A stretch of 64,000 nt of DNA from Halomonas alkalisoli (GCF_021412585.1 NZ_JAKCMI010000023.1:301049-365048), one strand, 5' to 3'. Counted from the first letter of the stretch, positions 9,404 to 18,429 are shown. Notes: a model not told the origin generated them from the sequence alone. Translations and numbers: made by a program.

Positions 9404-10525
9404 ATGACAGACGTCGTGATCACCGGCACGGGGCTCTTTACGCCGGAGCACGCCATCGACAACGATGCCCTGGTGGCGTCGTTCAACCGCTGGGTCGATG
9501 CGGAAAACGGCCGAAATGCGGCGGCCATCCAGGCTGGCGATGCGGTGCCGCTGGCACATTCGAGCAGTGAGTTCATCATCAAGGCGTCGGGCATCCACAG
9601 CCGATACGTGATGGATGCCGAGGGCATTCTCGATATCGACCGGATGCGCCCGCACCTGCCGCAGCGGACCAACGACGAGCCATCGATCCAGTGCGAAATG
9701 GGCCTGGCGGCGGCCCGGCAGGCACTGGCAGCCGCGGGCATCGAAGCCGCTGACATCGGCCTGGTCATCGTCGCCTGTTCCAACCTGGAGCGCCCCTACC
9801 CGGCAGTGGCGGTGGAACTCCAGGCGGCGCTGGGCGCCAGCGGCTGCGCCTTCGACATGAACGTGGCCTGCTCGTCGGCCACCTTCGCCATCGACATGGC
9901 CACCAGCGCGATTCGCTCCGGTAACGTCAAGCGCGCGCTGGTGGTCAGCCCCGAGATCTGTTCGGCGCACCTCAACTTCCGTGATCGCGATAGCCACTTC
10001 ATCTTCGGCGATGCCTGTACCGCCGTGGTGCTGGAGGATGCGGAGCTGGCAACCGCAGAGGTGCGCTTCGAGGTCCTCGGCACACGCCTGGTGACACGCT
10101 TCTCGAATGCCATCCGCAACAATGCCGGCTTCCTCAATCGGGTCACCGACAGCGACCCGCAGGCGCTCGACAAGCTGTTCGTGCAGGAAGGGCGCCGGGT
10201 GTTCAAGGAGGTCTGTCCCATGGTCGCGGCCCTGATCGGCGACCACCTGGCCAGCCTCGAGCTCTCCGGCAGCGACCTTTCACGGCTGTGGCTGCATCAG
10301 GCCAACCGTCACATGAACGACCTGATTGCGCGCCGGGTGCTGGGCCACGATCCCGATGCCACCCAGGCGCCGATCATCCTCGATCGCTATGCCAATACCA
10401 GTTCGGCAGGTTCCATCATCGCCTTCCATCTGCACCATGCCGACCTGGCGCCGGGGGCACTGGGGGTGGTCTGCTCCTTTGGAGCCGGTTACAGTGCCGG
10501 CTGCGTGGTGGTGCGTCGCCAATGA
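9404..10525 (+). CDS. 3-oxoacyl-ACP synthase III family protein (PA3286-like)
   Basis: A 373-residue thiolase-fold condensing enzyme of the KAS III group. The Cys-His-Asn triad is visible: Cys156 in NVACSSATF, His298 in WLHQANRH and Asn331 in RYANTSSAG. It is longer than housekeeping FabH (about 317 residues) and resembles the P. aeruginosa PA3286 type, reported to join medium-chain acyl-CoA from beta-oxidation to malonyl-ACP. That substrate assignment is inferred from resemblance and the nearby fadD. Start ATG 9404 has GAGGGAG upstream; ATG 9389 is possible but has no ribosome site. Confidence 0.88.
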   Translation: MTDVVITGTGLFTPEHAIDNDALVASFNRWVDAENGRNAAAIQAGDAVPLAHSSSEFIIKASGIHSRYVMDAEGILDIDRMRPHLPQRTNDEPSIQCEMGLAAARQALAAAGIEAADIGLVIVACSNLERPYPAVAVELQAALGASGCAFDMNVACSSATFAIDMATSAIRSGNVKRALVVSPEICSAHLNFRDRDSHFIFGDACTAVVLEDAELATAEVRFEVLGTRLVTRFSNAIRNNAGFLNRVTDSDPQALDKLFVQEGRRVFKEVCPMVAALIGDHLASLELSGSDLSRLWLHQANRHMNDLIARRVLGHDPDATQAPIILDRYANTSSAGSIIAFHLHHADLAPGALGVVCSFGAGYSAGCVVVRRQ

Positions 10526-10564
10526 TGCTGCCACCCCGGTTATCCATGAAGGGAGTCTCTCGCG

Positions 10565-11344
10565 ATGGGCAATAAACGGACCGGTTCCGTCACAGGGCCC
10601 CTGGTCGCCTTGATGACAATGGTCATGCTGGCCGGCTGTGCCAGCAACATACCGATCGAGGATCGCCATCCGGATGACCCCTGGGAGGGATTCAATCGCC
10701 AGGTGTTCGCCTTCAATGACGCGCTGGATCGTGCGATTCTCAAGCCGGTTTCACGTGGCTACCGAACCGTCACGCCCCAGCCGGTACAGACCGGGGTGGG
10801 GAATTTCTTTTCCAACCTCGGGGAGCTCCGTACGGCGTTGAACAGCCTGCTCCAGGCCAAGCCCGGCAATGCCGGCATCGCCACCTCGCGCTTCCTGATC
10901 AATACCACCGTAGGCATCGGCGGCCTCTGGGACTTTGCGACCCATATGGACATCACCGGACGCGACGAGGATTTCGGCCAGACGCTGGGAGTCTGGGGTG
11001 TCGGCGAAGGCCCCTACCTGGTACTGCCTCTCCTGGGCCCGAGTACCGTGCGTGACACTGCCGGACTGCCGCTTGACACCTATACTTATCCTCTCACTTA
11101 TGTAGAAGATGACAAGGTGCGCTACGGTCTGACCGCTCTGCGGGTAGTGGACATGCGCGCAGGCCTTCTCGATCAGGAAGAGATGATACGTGGTGACCGC
11201 TATGTCTTCATTCGCGACGCCTACCTGCAGCGACGGCGTTTCGAAGTCAGCGACGGGGAACTGGGTGACGATCCCTTTGCCAGCGATGACTATGATTTCG
11301 AGTTTGACGATGCGGACTTCGACGATTCTGATTTCGCCGATTGA
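10565..11344 (+). CDS. mlaA: MlaA (VacJ) phospholipid-transport lipoprotein
   Basis: Outer-membrane lipoprotein of the Mla system, which removes mislocalised phospholipid from the outer leaflet. The 259-residue product has a signal sequence ending in lipobox LAGC (Cys near residue 21). The MlaA signatures follow: DPWEGFNRQVFAFNDALDRAILKPVSRGYR (split here at residues 40-70), NFFSNLGELRTALNSLLQ and RFLINTTVGIGGLWD. The extreme C-terminus is an unusual Asp/Phe-rich tail (DYDFEFDDADFDDSDFAD). It lies 10 bases before the phosphatase gene, the same order as P. aeruginosa PA2800-PA2798. Confidence 0.95.
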   Translation: MGNKRTGSVTGPLVALMTMVMLAGCASNIPIEDRHPDDPWEGFNRQVFAFNDALDRAILKPVSRGYRTVTPQPVQTGVGNFFSNLGELRTALNSLLQAKPGNAGIATSRFLINTTVGIGGLWDFATHMDITGRDEDFGQTLGVWGVGEGPYLVLPLLGPSTVRDTAGLPLDTYTYPLTYVEDDKVRYGLTALRVVDMRAGLLDQEEMIRGDRYVFIRDAYLQRRRFEVSDGELGDDPFASDDYDFEFDDADFDDSDFAD

Positions 11345-11354
11345 GGCCTGATCC

Positions 11355-12533
11355 ATGGATGCACCCAAGCCGTTGATTGGCGTACTCGACGAACCGGGCG
11401 ATTATCGGGATGCCCTGGCCGACACCATTGCCCGCGATGGCCTGGCGGTGCTTGCCGCCGAGCGGCTTGAGGATCTTCCCGCCGAGACGTCGCTGGTCGT
11501 CGCCCATGCACGGGCGGTGCCGAGCCTGGAGTGGGCAAGCCTGACCGAGCGCCTGCCGACGGTGGTGGTGAGCGACTCGCGCCTCGATGCCGACCTGCTG
11601 ACGGCAGTGGATGTGGGCCTGGTGGACTATGTCGTCGAGCCCATGCGGCATGGGCAACTATTGCGGCGAATGATTCGCAAGGCCATCGAGCTGCGTCGGC
11701 TCGAGGATGAGAGGAACCGTGATCGCGAGCGTCTGGCCCAACTGAATGAACACCTGGAAGAGCTCAACGAGAGCCTGGAGACCCACCTGGCCCTGTTGCG
11801 CCTGGACCAGCAGGCGGGCGGCCAGATCCAGCGCAAGCTGCTGCCACCGCACCCGCAGACCCTGGGTGGGATCACCTGCGACTACTGGCTGGTGCCGTCG
11901 CTCTACCTGTCGGGCGACTTCCTCGACTTCCAGCGCTTTGACGATCGCTACACGATATTCTATTTCGCCGATGTATCGGGCCATGGCGCCTCCTCGGCAT
12001 TCGTCACCGTCCTGCTCAAGTACCTGTGCAACCGCTGGCTGAATGAGTGGGACGGCAAGCAGCCGGAGCATCTCCCCGCACACTGGCTGACGGCACTCAA
12101 TCGGGAGCTGCTCGATACCGGGATCGGCAAGCACGCGACCCTCTTCGTCGGCGTGATAGACCATGTCGATCATTGCCTCTACTACTCGCTGGGGGCGCAG
12201 CTCCCGAAGCCGCTGCTGGTGGCCGATGGCAAGGTCGTCGAATTGCCCGGTGAGGGAATGCCGGTCGGTTTGTTTCCGAATGTGGAGTATCCACGTTTGA
12301 CGTATAGGTTACCGGCCAACTTCACGTTATGGTTGTGTTCGGATGGAATTCTGGAGTGCCTGCCGGGCGAGACGCTCGACATGAGGCTCAGGGAGCTGGA
12401 GCAACGGGTTCTAACCTGCACTACGTTGGAACGACTTCGAGACAGCTTGGCCCTGAACGCTTCCGGTGACATTGATGCCGAAGGGAAACACAGTGGTGAA
12501 GAGCTGCCCGATGACCTGACGATCATGATGTAG
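11355..12533 (+). CDS. SpoIIE-type PP2C phosphatase with degenerate receiver (HsbR-like)
   Basis: A 392-residue protein with a CheY-like domain (residues 5-115), a coiled coil (about 115-155, Arg/Glu/Leu rich) and a SpoIIE-type PP2C phosphatase domain (about 170-390). The phosphatase metal ligands look intact: SGDFLD, ADVSGHGA, LCSDGILE and C-terminal DDLTIMM. The receiver is odd: beta-strand 3 reads LVVAHARAVP with no Asp, and the usual Lys near position 95 is Glu. It should dephosphorylate the STAS protein encoded next, as HsbR acts on HsbA in Pseudomonas. A GAGG ribosome site precedes ATG 11355. Confidence 0.85.
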   Translation: MDAPKPLIGVLDEPGDYRDALADTIARDGLAVLAAERLEDLPAETSLVVAHARAVPSLEWASLTERLPTVVVSDSRLDADLLTAVDVGLVDYVVEPMRHGQLLRRMIRKAIELRRLEDERNRDRERLAQLNEHLEELNESLETHLALLRLDQQAGGQIQRKLLPPHPQTLGGITCDYWLVPSLYLSGDFLDFQRFDDRYTIFYFADVSGHGASSAFVTVLLKYLCNRWLNEWDGKQPEHLPAHWLTALNRELLDTGIGKHATLFVGVIDHVDHCLYYSLGAQLPKPLLVADGKVVELPGEGMPVGLFPNVEYPRLTYRLPANFTLWLCSDGILECLPGETLDMRLRELEQRVLTCTTLERLRDSLALNASGDIDAEGKHSGEELPDDLTIMM

Positions 12534-12546
12534 AGCGGATTTGGCG

Positions 12547-13068
12547 ATGATCACTAATGAGGGGCGCGTAAAGGCGGCATTCGACTCCGGCGTCTTCGTA
12601 CTCAAGCTTTGCGGCGATGTGCGACTCACGCTTTGTGCCACGCTGGACTGGCAGGCTCAGCAGCTTGCCGAAACGCCTGGCCTGGAGACGCTGATAATCG
12701 ATCTGCGTGAGGCAACCAACGTGGACTCCACAGCCTTGGGGTTCCTGGCCAAGGTGGCCATGGCGGTCAAGGATCGGATCTCGTACAAGCCCACCATCGT
12801 GGTACACAACCCCGATGTGCAGCGCATGCTCGAGGTCATGGGCTTTGCACAGTTCTTTAGCATGGTGGAGACACCCATCACCGAATCCTGCGCGCTGTGC
12901 GAGCTTCCCGAGGTGCCGTCCGACATGGAGGAAACCCGGCAGCGTATTCTCGAGGCGCACCGTATCCTGATGCGCATGAACGAACACAATCGCGAGGAGT
13001 TCCAGCCGCTCGTCGAGATGCTGGAAGCCCAGGAGGCCTCTTCTTCGCAACAGCCTGAGCGCGGATAG
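12547..13068 (+). CDS. STAS-domain anti-sigma factor antagonist (HsbA-like)
   Basis: A 173-residue protein. Its N-terminal STAS domain carries the conserved phosphorylatable site NVDSTALGF (Ser61); a helical tail of about 60 residues follows. In partner-switching systems the unphosphorylated form binds an anti-sigma factor or kinase. The only phosphatase beside it is the SpoIIE protein 13 bases upstream; no kinase or anti-sigma gene is in the window. I chose ATG 12547 with GAGCGGA upstream; a TTG at 12541 is the other option. Gene order mlaA, phosphatase, STAS, tal matches P. aeruginosa. Confidence 0.85.
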   Translation: MITNEGRVKAAFDSGVFVLKLCGDVRLTLCATLDWQAQQLAETPGLETLIIDLREATNVDSTALGFLAKVAMAVKDRISYKPTIVVHNPDVQRMLEVMGFAQFFSMVETPITESCALCELPEVPSDMEETRQRILEAHRILMRMNEHNREEFQPLVEMLEAQEASSSQQPERG

Positions 13069-13212
13069 ACAGCCCTGAGCGGGTGGCGGGTAACCAGCCG
13101 CAAGAACTTCCGGTGACTCAACGACGCTGTTGCCCATTCGGCGGGAGCGGCGTGTGCCGCCAGGGCGCTCCATGCCCCGCGGCGTGTGCTCAGGCCCTGT
13201 TCGTTCCCTTCA

Positions 13213-13287
13213 CGATGTCCTTCTCGATCCTGTCTTGCTCAACCCTGTCTTTCTCAACTATTTCTTCTTCAGCTATTTCTTTCTCAA
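13213..13287. repeat. five imperfect 15-bp tandem repeats across the tal stop codon
   Basis: Units at 13213-13227, 13228-13242, 13243-13257, 13258-13272 and 13273-13287 share a pyrimidine-rich pattern such as CCCTGTCTTTCTCAA. The last unit contains the tal stop codon and final codons; the others form its 3' flank. The rest of 13069-13272 holds no gene that I can support. Confidence 0.75.
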
Positions 13288-14211
13288 TTCTGCCAGCAGC
13301 GTCTCCAGCTTGCGCTGGTCGGCGGTGAACTTGCGAATCCCCTCGGCCAGCTTCTCGGTGGCCATGGCATCCTCGTTGAGGGACCAGCGGAACTCGGACT
13401 CGTCCTGGGGCTCCGGGGCCGAGGTTTCGGCATCGATCGGTACCAGGCGGCGCTCGAGGTGACCCTGGGTCTCCGCCAGTTCGCCAAGCAGGGCAGGAGA
13501 GATGGTCAGGCGATCGCAGCCTGCCAACGCCTGGATCTCGCCCATGTTGCGAAAACTCGCCCCCATGACGATGGTACGGTACCCGTGCCCCTTGTAGTGC
13601 TCGTAGATTCGCCTGACCGATTTGACGCCGGGATCGTTGTCACCGCTGAAGTCGCCATCCGGCCATTCGGCCTTGTGCCAGTCCAGGATACGCCCGACGA
13701 AAGGCGAGACCAGCGTGACGCCGGCATCGGCACAGGCAAGTGCCTGGGTGAAACTGAAGAGCAGGGTCAGGTTGGTGCGGATGCCTTCCCGTTCCAGCTG
13801 ACGGGCGGCGCGAATGCCTTCCCAGGTCGCTGCAACCTTGATCAGGATGCGTTCGGGCGGGATGTCGTGGCGGTCATAGCGCTCGATCAGGGAGCGCGCG
13901 CGAGCCAGGGTCCCGTTGGTGTCGAAGGAGAGCTTGGCGCTGACCTCGGTCGAGACATAGCCGGGCACCAGGGCGCTGATCTCGCTGCCGATCTCCACTG
14001 CCACGGCGTCCAGGGCGTCGTCGATATCGGTGCTGTGGCTGGCGATCTCCGCCAGTCGGGAGCGCCGGTTTACCTGCTGGGCCGCCTGAAGAATCAGTGA
14101 GGGATTGGTCGTGGCATCCTGCGGGCTGTAACGGCGGATAGTGTCGATATCTCCGGTATCGGCCACTACGGTACTCATCTGTTTGAGTTGTGAAAGCAGG
14201 TCCTCTGCCAT
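13273..14211 (-). CDS. tal: transaldolase
   Basis: Transfers a dihydroxyacetone unit between sugar phosphates in the non-oxidative pentose phosphate pathway, in the cytoplasm. The 312-residue product fits class I transaldolase (E. coli TalB 317). The motif [10 protein letters not shown] is near residue 27, and [13 protein letters not shown] near 125 holds the Schiff-base Lys. [29 protein letters not shown] and GASFRN follow. Start ATG at 14211 has AGGAG eight bases upstream on the minus strand. The gene converges on the STAS gene. Its last codons lie inside a tandem repeat, so the extreme C-terminus (AELRKK) may vary between strains. Confidence 0.95.
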   Translation of the reverse strand: MAEDLLSQLKQMSTVVADTGDIDTIRRYSPQDATTNPSLILQAAQQVNRRSRLAEIASHSTDIDDALDAVAVEIGSEISALVPGYVSTEVSAKLSFDTNGTLARARSLIERYDRHDIPPERILIKVAATWEGIRAARQLEREGIRTNLTLLFSFTQALACADAGVTLVSPFVGRILDWHKAEWPDGDFSGDNDPGVKSVRRIYEHYKGHGYRTIVMGASFRNMGEIQALAGCDRLTISPALLGELAETQGHLERRLVPIDAETSAPEPQDESEFRWSLNEDAMATEKLAEGIRKFTADQRKLETLLAELRKK

Positions 14212-14355
14212 TGTTGAAGCTCCTGGGGTTGAGTATCCGACCACTTTAGCAAGCGGCCCGGCGTGGTAACAGGTCGCGGCACGACAAGTTGCGCCGACTT
14301 GGTCTATCATTAGCAGCCTAGCAATCGGCCGGACATCAACCGACTCGGAGTTGTC

Positions 14356-15549
14356 TTGAATCTGAACCCTCGACGCGTGGCACTGCTGGTGGCGGCCAAT
14401 ACGGCGCTGGCACCTTTCGCCATCGATGCCTACTTGCCCGCGATGTCAGCGCTCGCTGACAGTATAGGGGCCAGCATTCACCATACGGAACTGTCGATCA
14501 GCGTCTTTCTGGCTGGCTTCGCCATCGGCCAGCTGCTCTTCGGACCCCTTTCCGACAGGGTGGGGCGCAAGCCTGTCCTGCTGGGCGGGCTGGTGGTCTT
14601 CCTGCTCGCCAGTCTGGCCATCACCACCATCGGTACGCTGCCTGAGCTGCTTGCATGGCGCTTCGTCCAGGCGCTGGGCGGCGGTGCCTGCGTGGTCAAC
14701 TCGGCGGCCATCGTCCGCGACTGCTTCAGCGGCCGCGAGGCGGCGAGCGTGATGTCCACCATGGTCATGATCATGATGCTGGCGCCGTTGGTGGCGCCGG
14801 TGGTGGGGAGTGGGCTGCTCTATCTCGCCGACTGGTGGCTGATCTTCGTCTTCCTGGCCGTTTATGCGGCCTTCCTGCTGTGGTTCATGGGGACCCGGCT
14901 GCCCGAGACCCGGGACCCCGGCCAACCGGTGGCATCGTTCCGCCAGGTGCTGACCAACTACGCCAGTGTCCTGCGCCATCGTGAGGCGATGGGCTACATC
15001 TGCGCCGTGGCCGCCTCCTTCGGAGGCCTGTTCGCCTTCATCACGGCATCGCCCTATATCTACCTGGAGTATTTCGGCCTCTCGCCGGCCATGTACCCGG
15101 TGGTCTTCAGCGCCAATGTGCTGGTGATTGCCCTCTCCAATCGGGTGAACATATATCTGCTGGCTAGCCGCACGCCGCAACAGAACCTGCAGATCGGCCT
15201 GAGTATCCAGCTGGTCGCTGCCATGGCGCTGGCCCTGGCGGCGGCCCTGGGCCTTGCATCACTGCCGGTGGTGGTCCTGCTGGTCATGGTCTACGCCGGG
15301 ATGATCGGGTTGATCACCCCCAACGCCATGTCGGCACTGCTCGATCACTTCGGCCATATGAGTGCGACGGCGACGGCAATGATGGGCGGGATCAAGTTCG
15401 GCTCCGCCGCCTTGGCTGGCGTCATGGTCGGTCTCTTCGAGATCGAGAGCCTTTGGCCCATGGTGCTGACCATGCTGCTGGCATCGCTGATCGGCAACCT
15501 GGGATTGCGCCGGCTTGCGGGCAAGCCGGCTCATGGCTGGGGCGGGTAA
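14356..15549 (+). CDS. Bcr/CflA family MFS drug exporter
   Basis: A 397-residue 12-helix major facilitator. The N-terminal [10 protein letters not shown] and the loop 2-3 motif [14 protein letters not shown] mark the Bcr/CflA drug-proton antiporter group. The proposed start is TTG 14356 with GGAG five bases before it; there is no ATG in a good position. Substrate cannot be told from sequence. It stands alone between the divergent tal gene and arsR and may share a transcript with arsR, which begins 72 bases downstream. Confidence 0.88.
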   Translation: MNLNPRRVALLVAANTALAPFAIDAYLPAMSALADSIGASIHHTELSISVFLAGFAIGQLLFGPLSDRVGRKPVLLGGLVVFLLASLAITTIGTLPELLAWRFVQALGGGACVVNSAAIVRDCFSGREAASVMSTMVMIMMLAPLVAPVVGSGLLYLADWWLIFVFLAVYAAFLLWFMGTRLPETRDPGQPVASFRQVLTNYASVLRHREAMGYICAVAASFGGLFAFITASPYIYLEYFGLSPAMYPVVFSANVLVIALSNRVNIYLLASRTPQQNLQIGLSIQLVAAMALALAAALGLASLPVVVLLVMVYAGMIGLITPNAMSALLDHFGHMSATATAMMGGIKFGSAALAGVMVGLFEIESLWPMVLTMLLASLIGNLGLRRLAGKPAHGWGG

Positions 15550-15621
15550 CGCCGCCACTCCTGACGTTCCGTGGGGGGTGGGGTAAACTGGTCGCTGATC
15601 TGGCTAACTGCGGGAAGCGTC

Positions 15622-15975
15622 TTGACGGCACTGGAACCCAACAAACTGTTCAAATGCCTGGGTGACGATACTCGGCTATTGCTGACCCTGCTGATACGAC
15701 AGGAGGGTGAGCTGTGTGTCTGCGAAATGACCCACGTGCTGGAGGAGTCGCAGCCCAAGGTATCGCGCCACCTGGCTCAACTGCGTGGCTGTGGCGTACT
15801 CAACGACCGTCGTGAGGGGCAGTGGGTGTACTACGGCTTGCAGGAGGAGCTGCCGACATGGGCAGTGAAGGTCCTTGAGGCAGCGTCGCAGGGCGAGATG
15901 GAGCGGCTGCAGCGGCTGCAGCAGCGCCTCGCATCAATGGGCAACCGTCCAGAGCGGCGCCTGGCCATGTGTTGA
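15622..15975 (+). CDS. arsR: ArsR/SmtB family metalloregulator
   Basis: A 117-residue winged-helix repressor. ELCVCEMT puts Cys32 and Cys34 at the same positions as the arsenite-binding pair of E. coli ArsR; the third Cys (37) is replaced by Thr. The recognition helix region ESQPKVSRHLAQLR follows. The start is probably TTG 15622; the frame is open upstream to 15571. It faces the MFS-acr3 operon tail to tail (7 bases apart), so it is not in that operon. It is likely the repressor of the palindromic promoter at 18401-18429, which is inference. Confidence 0.85.
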   Translation: MTALEPNKLFKCLGDDTRLLLTLLIRQEGELCVCEMTHVLEESQPKVSRHLAQLRGCGVLNDRREGQWVYYGLQEELPTWAVKVLEAASQGEMERLQRLQQRLASMGNRPERRLAMC

Positions 15976-15982
15976 CCCGGCA

Positions 15983-17197
15983 TCAGCCCTGCCGCTTGGC
16001 CGCCTCGGAAATCGACTCTCTGCCCTGATCGAGAAGGCCACGCAGCGCCCACAGACCAAGGATCGGCCCCGGCAGCAGCCACCAAAGCACCCATGTGCCC
16101 TGTAGCGCCCAAAGCGAGGTGGTGAGGAAAATGGCAGGAATGGTGAGGGCGAAGCCCACGGCATTCATCACCGCCAGGGTCGAGCCGATGCGTTCACGCG
16201 GTGCCGTCGCGGCGGCCAGCGCGGAGAACTGTGGCGAGTCGGCAATAACAGTCAGGCCCCATAAGGCCAGTAAAATCAACAGCAGCCCGGGCGGCGCCCA
16301 GGCCAGCAGAGGGTAGGCCAGGCAGATCGCACCGGAAGCCGTCAGCGACCAGCGGGCTACCCATAGGCTGCCCAGGCTTCGGCTCACCAGGCCGCCGCCG
16401 ACACAGCCTGCCAGTCCCAGTGCGATGATGCCGAAGGAGAGCCAGGCCACCAGGTCGGTGGAGCCGGCCAGCCGTTCGATTTCCCGGTAGACCAGGAAAG
16501 GCGTCAACATCCAGAAGGCGTAGAGTTCCCAGCAGTGGCCGAAATAGCCGCCGGCCACGCCCCGGAATCGCTTTTCGCCCAGGGCGGCAAGCCCCTCGGT
16601 AAGCCGTGCCTTGCCGGAGGAAGGGGGCAGGTGAGGGCCGTCTCCCAGTACCCGAACCATGGCCCCACCCACCAGGGCCAGCAGTGAGGCGCCCAACAGT
16701 GGCCACTCCCACGGCATGCCCAGGGTCCCCCCGCGCAACAGGTGCGGCATGGCGGTGCCCAGGGTCAGCATGCCTACCAGCCAGGCCAGGGCCGCGCCGG
16801 TGTGCTTGGGTGTCCAGCCGATAACCAGCTTCATGCCCAGTGGATAGATCCCGGCCAGGCATAGCCCGGTGGCGAAGCGCAATAGCACGGCCAGCGGAAA
16901 TTGCGACGCCACCAGCACGAAACCGGCGTTAACCAGCGCGCCTGCCAGGCAGGAGGCGGCGAAGATACGGCTGGCGCGGAAGCGGTCGGCAAGGCCGGTG
17001 GTGGCGATGAACAGGGTGCCGCAGATGAAGCCCGCCTGCACGGCAAGGGTGAGGCGGCCCAGGTCGACCTCGGTAAAGCCCAGATCACGAGAGAGCGAAA
17101 GGCCAACGCCATTGACGCTGAACCATAGCGAGGTGCCGAACAGCTGGGCAAGAACGATCACGGCCAGGGGGTGGCGCTGCCAGAGGGAAATTCTCAT
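15983..17197 (-). CDS. MFS transporter in the arsenic operon
   Basis: A 404-residue 12-helix permease. FGTSLWFSVNGVG opens the first helix, a loop motif TTGLADRFRASR is near residue 65, and GMKLVIGWTPKHTGAALAW is near 145. It starts 41 bases after acr3 on the same strand with AGGA upstream, so it is co-transcribed with acr3. It does not resemble ArsJ as I remember it. The substrate is unknown; from context it may export an arsenical or related compound. Confidence 0.75.
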   Translation of the reverse strand: MRISLWQRHPLAVIVLAQLFGTSLWFSVNGVGLSLSRDLGFTEVDLGRLTLAVQAGFICGTLFIATTGLADRFRASRIFAASCLAGALVNAGFVLVASQFPLAVLLRFATGLCLAGIYPLGMKLVIGWTPKHTGAALAWLVGMLTLGTAMPHLLRGGTLGMPWEWPLLGASLLALVGGAMVRVLGDGPHLPPSSGKARLTEGLAALGEKRFRGVAGGYFGHCWELYAFWMLTPFLVYREIERLAGSTDLVAWLSFGIIALGLAGCVGGGLVSRSLGSLWVARWSLTASGAICLAYPLLAWAPPGLLLILLALWGLTVIADSPQFSALAAATAPRERIGSTLAVMNAVGFALTIPAIFLTTSLWALQGTWVLWWLLPGPILGLWALRGLLDQGRESISEAAKRQG

Positions 17198-17238
17198 GCC
17201 TTATCCTGGTCTTTGCCGAACGGCGGGACAAGCCGGAA

Positions 17239-18342
17239 TCACGTTTGGTGTGTCGCTGACGCTTGGTTCGTCGCTGCCGTGGGGAAGTGGTGACGTGTCT
17301 TGTTGGCGATGCGTACCAGCGCCAGCATCAGGGGCACCTCCACCAGTACACCCACCACCGTGGCCAGCGCCGCGCCGGACTGCAGGCCGAACAGCGCGAT
17401 GGCCGCAGCCACCGCCAGCTCGAAGAAGTTGCTGGCGCCGATCATGGCGCCGGGGGCGGCCACGTTGTGGGGTACCCTCCACGCCTTGGCCCAGCCATAG
17501 GCGATGAAGAAGATCAGCACGGTCTGGATGATCAGCGGGATGGCAATCAGCACGATATGCAGCGGATTGGCGATGATCACGTCGCCCTGAAAGGCGAACA
17601 GCAGCACCAGGGTGATGATCAGGCCGATCGGTGTGATTGGCCCCACCCGCTTCATGAAGACATTGTCGTACCATTCGGCGCCGTTACGGGCGATCAGGGC
17701 CCGCCGGGTCAGGTAGCCAGCGGCCAGCGGGATCACGATATAGAGAAAGACCGAGAGCGCGACGGTATCCCAGGGCACCTGGATATTCGAGATGCCGAGC
17801 AGGAGTACCACGATGGGGGCGAAGGCGAACAGCATGATCAGGTCGTTGAGCGAGACCTGCACCAGGGTATAGGCGGCATCGCCACGGGTGAGGTAGCTCC
17901 AGACGAAGACCATGGCGGTGCAGGGGGCCGCCCCCAGCAGGATGGCGCCGGCCAGGTACTGGCGGGCCAGCTCCTCGGGAATGAACGGGCGGAACAGCAC
18001 CATCAGGAAGAACCAGGCGATGGCAAACATGGTGAAGGGCTTGATCAGCCAGTTCACCGACGTGGTGATAATCAATCCTTTCGGTTGGCGCCGCACGCCC
18101 AGGACGGCGGCGAAGTCGATCTGGGCCATCATCGGAAAGATCATTGCCCAGATGAGGATGGCTACCGGGATCGACACCTGGGCGACCTCGAAGCGCGACA
18201 GGGTCTCGGGAACGGCCGGGGCGAACTGGCCGACCAGTACCCCGGCGACGATCGCCAGCGCCACCCAAACCGAGAGAAAGCGCTCGAAGAGGCCCATGCC
18301 TTCGCTGGTGGAGGGGGACTGCGAATCCTGAAGTGCGGTCAT
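17239..18342 (-). CDS. acr3: ACR3-family arsenite efflux permease
   Basis: A 367-residue inner-membrane carrier with ten predicted helices that exports arsenite using the proton gradient. The family hallmark GAAPCTAMVFVWS contains the conserved Cys in helix 4, and ASNFFELAVAAAIALFG marks helix 9. I place the start at ATG 18342, with AGGA upstream, since the longer frame to 18429 would run through the promoter. It leads the acr3-MFS operon. No arsenate reductase (arsC) is seen next to it. Confidence 0.92.
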   Translation of the reverse strand: MTALQDSQSPSTSEGMGLFERFLSVWVALAIVAGVLVGQFAPAVPETLSRFEVAQVSIPVAILIWAMIFPMMAQIDFAAVLGVRRQPKGLIITTSVNWLIKPFTMFAIAWFFLMVLFRPFIPEELARQYLAGAILLGAAPCTAMVFVWSYLTRGDAAYTLVQVSLNDLIMLFAFAPIVVLLLGISNIQVPWDTVALSVFLYIVIPLAAGYLTRRALIARNGAEWYDNVFMKRVGPITPIGLIITLVLLFAFQGDVIIANPLHIVLIAIPLIIQTVLIFFIAYGWAKAWRVPHNVAAPGAMIGASNFFELAVAAAIALFGLQSGAALATVVGVLVEVPLMLALVRIANKTRHHFPTAATNQASATHQT

Positions 18343-18400
18343 TCCTTGAGTCCTGATGTGGTCATGGCGGGGTGTGGGCCAGAGGCATGCTTGTTCGTCT

Positions 18401-18429
18401 AGAATATATGGAATTCCATATATGGGCAA
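18401..18429 (-). promoter_or_regulatory. acr3 promoter with palindromic ArsR-type operator in the spacer
   Basis: On the minus strand, -35 TTGCCC (18424-18429) and -10 TATTCT (18401-18406) are exactly 17 bases apart. A perfect 20-bp palindrome, ATATATGGAATTCCATATAT (18404-18423), covers the spacer and half of the -10 box. Repressor binding there would block polymerase, as for ArsR/SmtB regulators. Confidence 0.8.

Noticed and set aside
7715..10246. 843-codon minus-strand frame opposite hrpA and the KAS III gene
   Set aside because: It spans two real genes and their gap on the other strand with no motif or ribosome site.
13213..13287. CRISPR-like array
   Set aside because: The 15-bp units have no spacers between them and no cas genes are nearby; simple tandem repeat.
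13186..14100. 304-codon plus-strand frame over the tal gene
   Set aside because: tal on the minus strand has all transaldolase motifs and a good ribosome site; the plus frame starts inside the tandem repeat.
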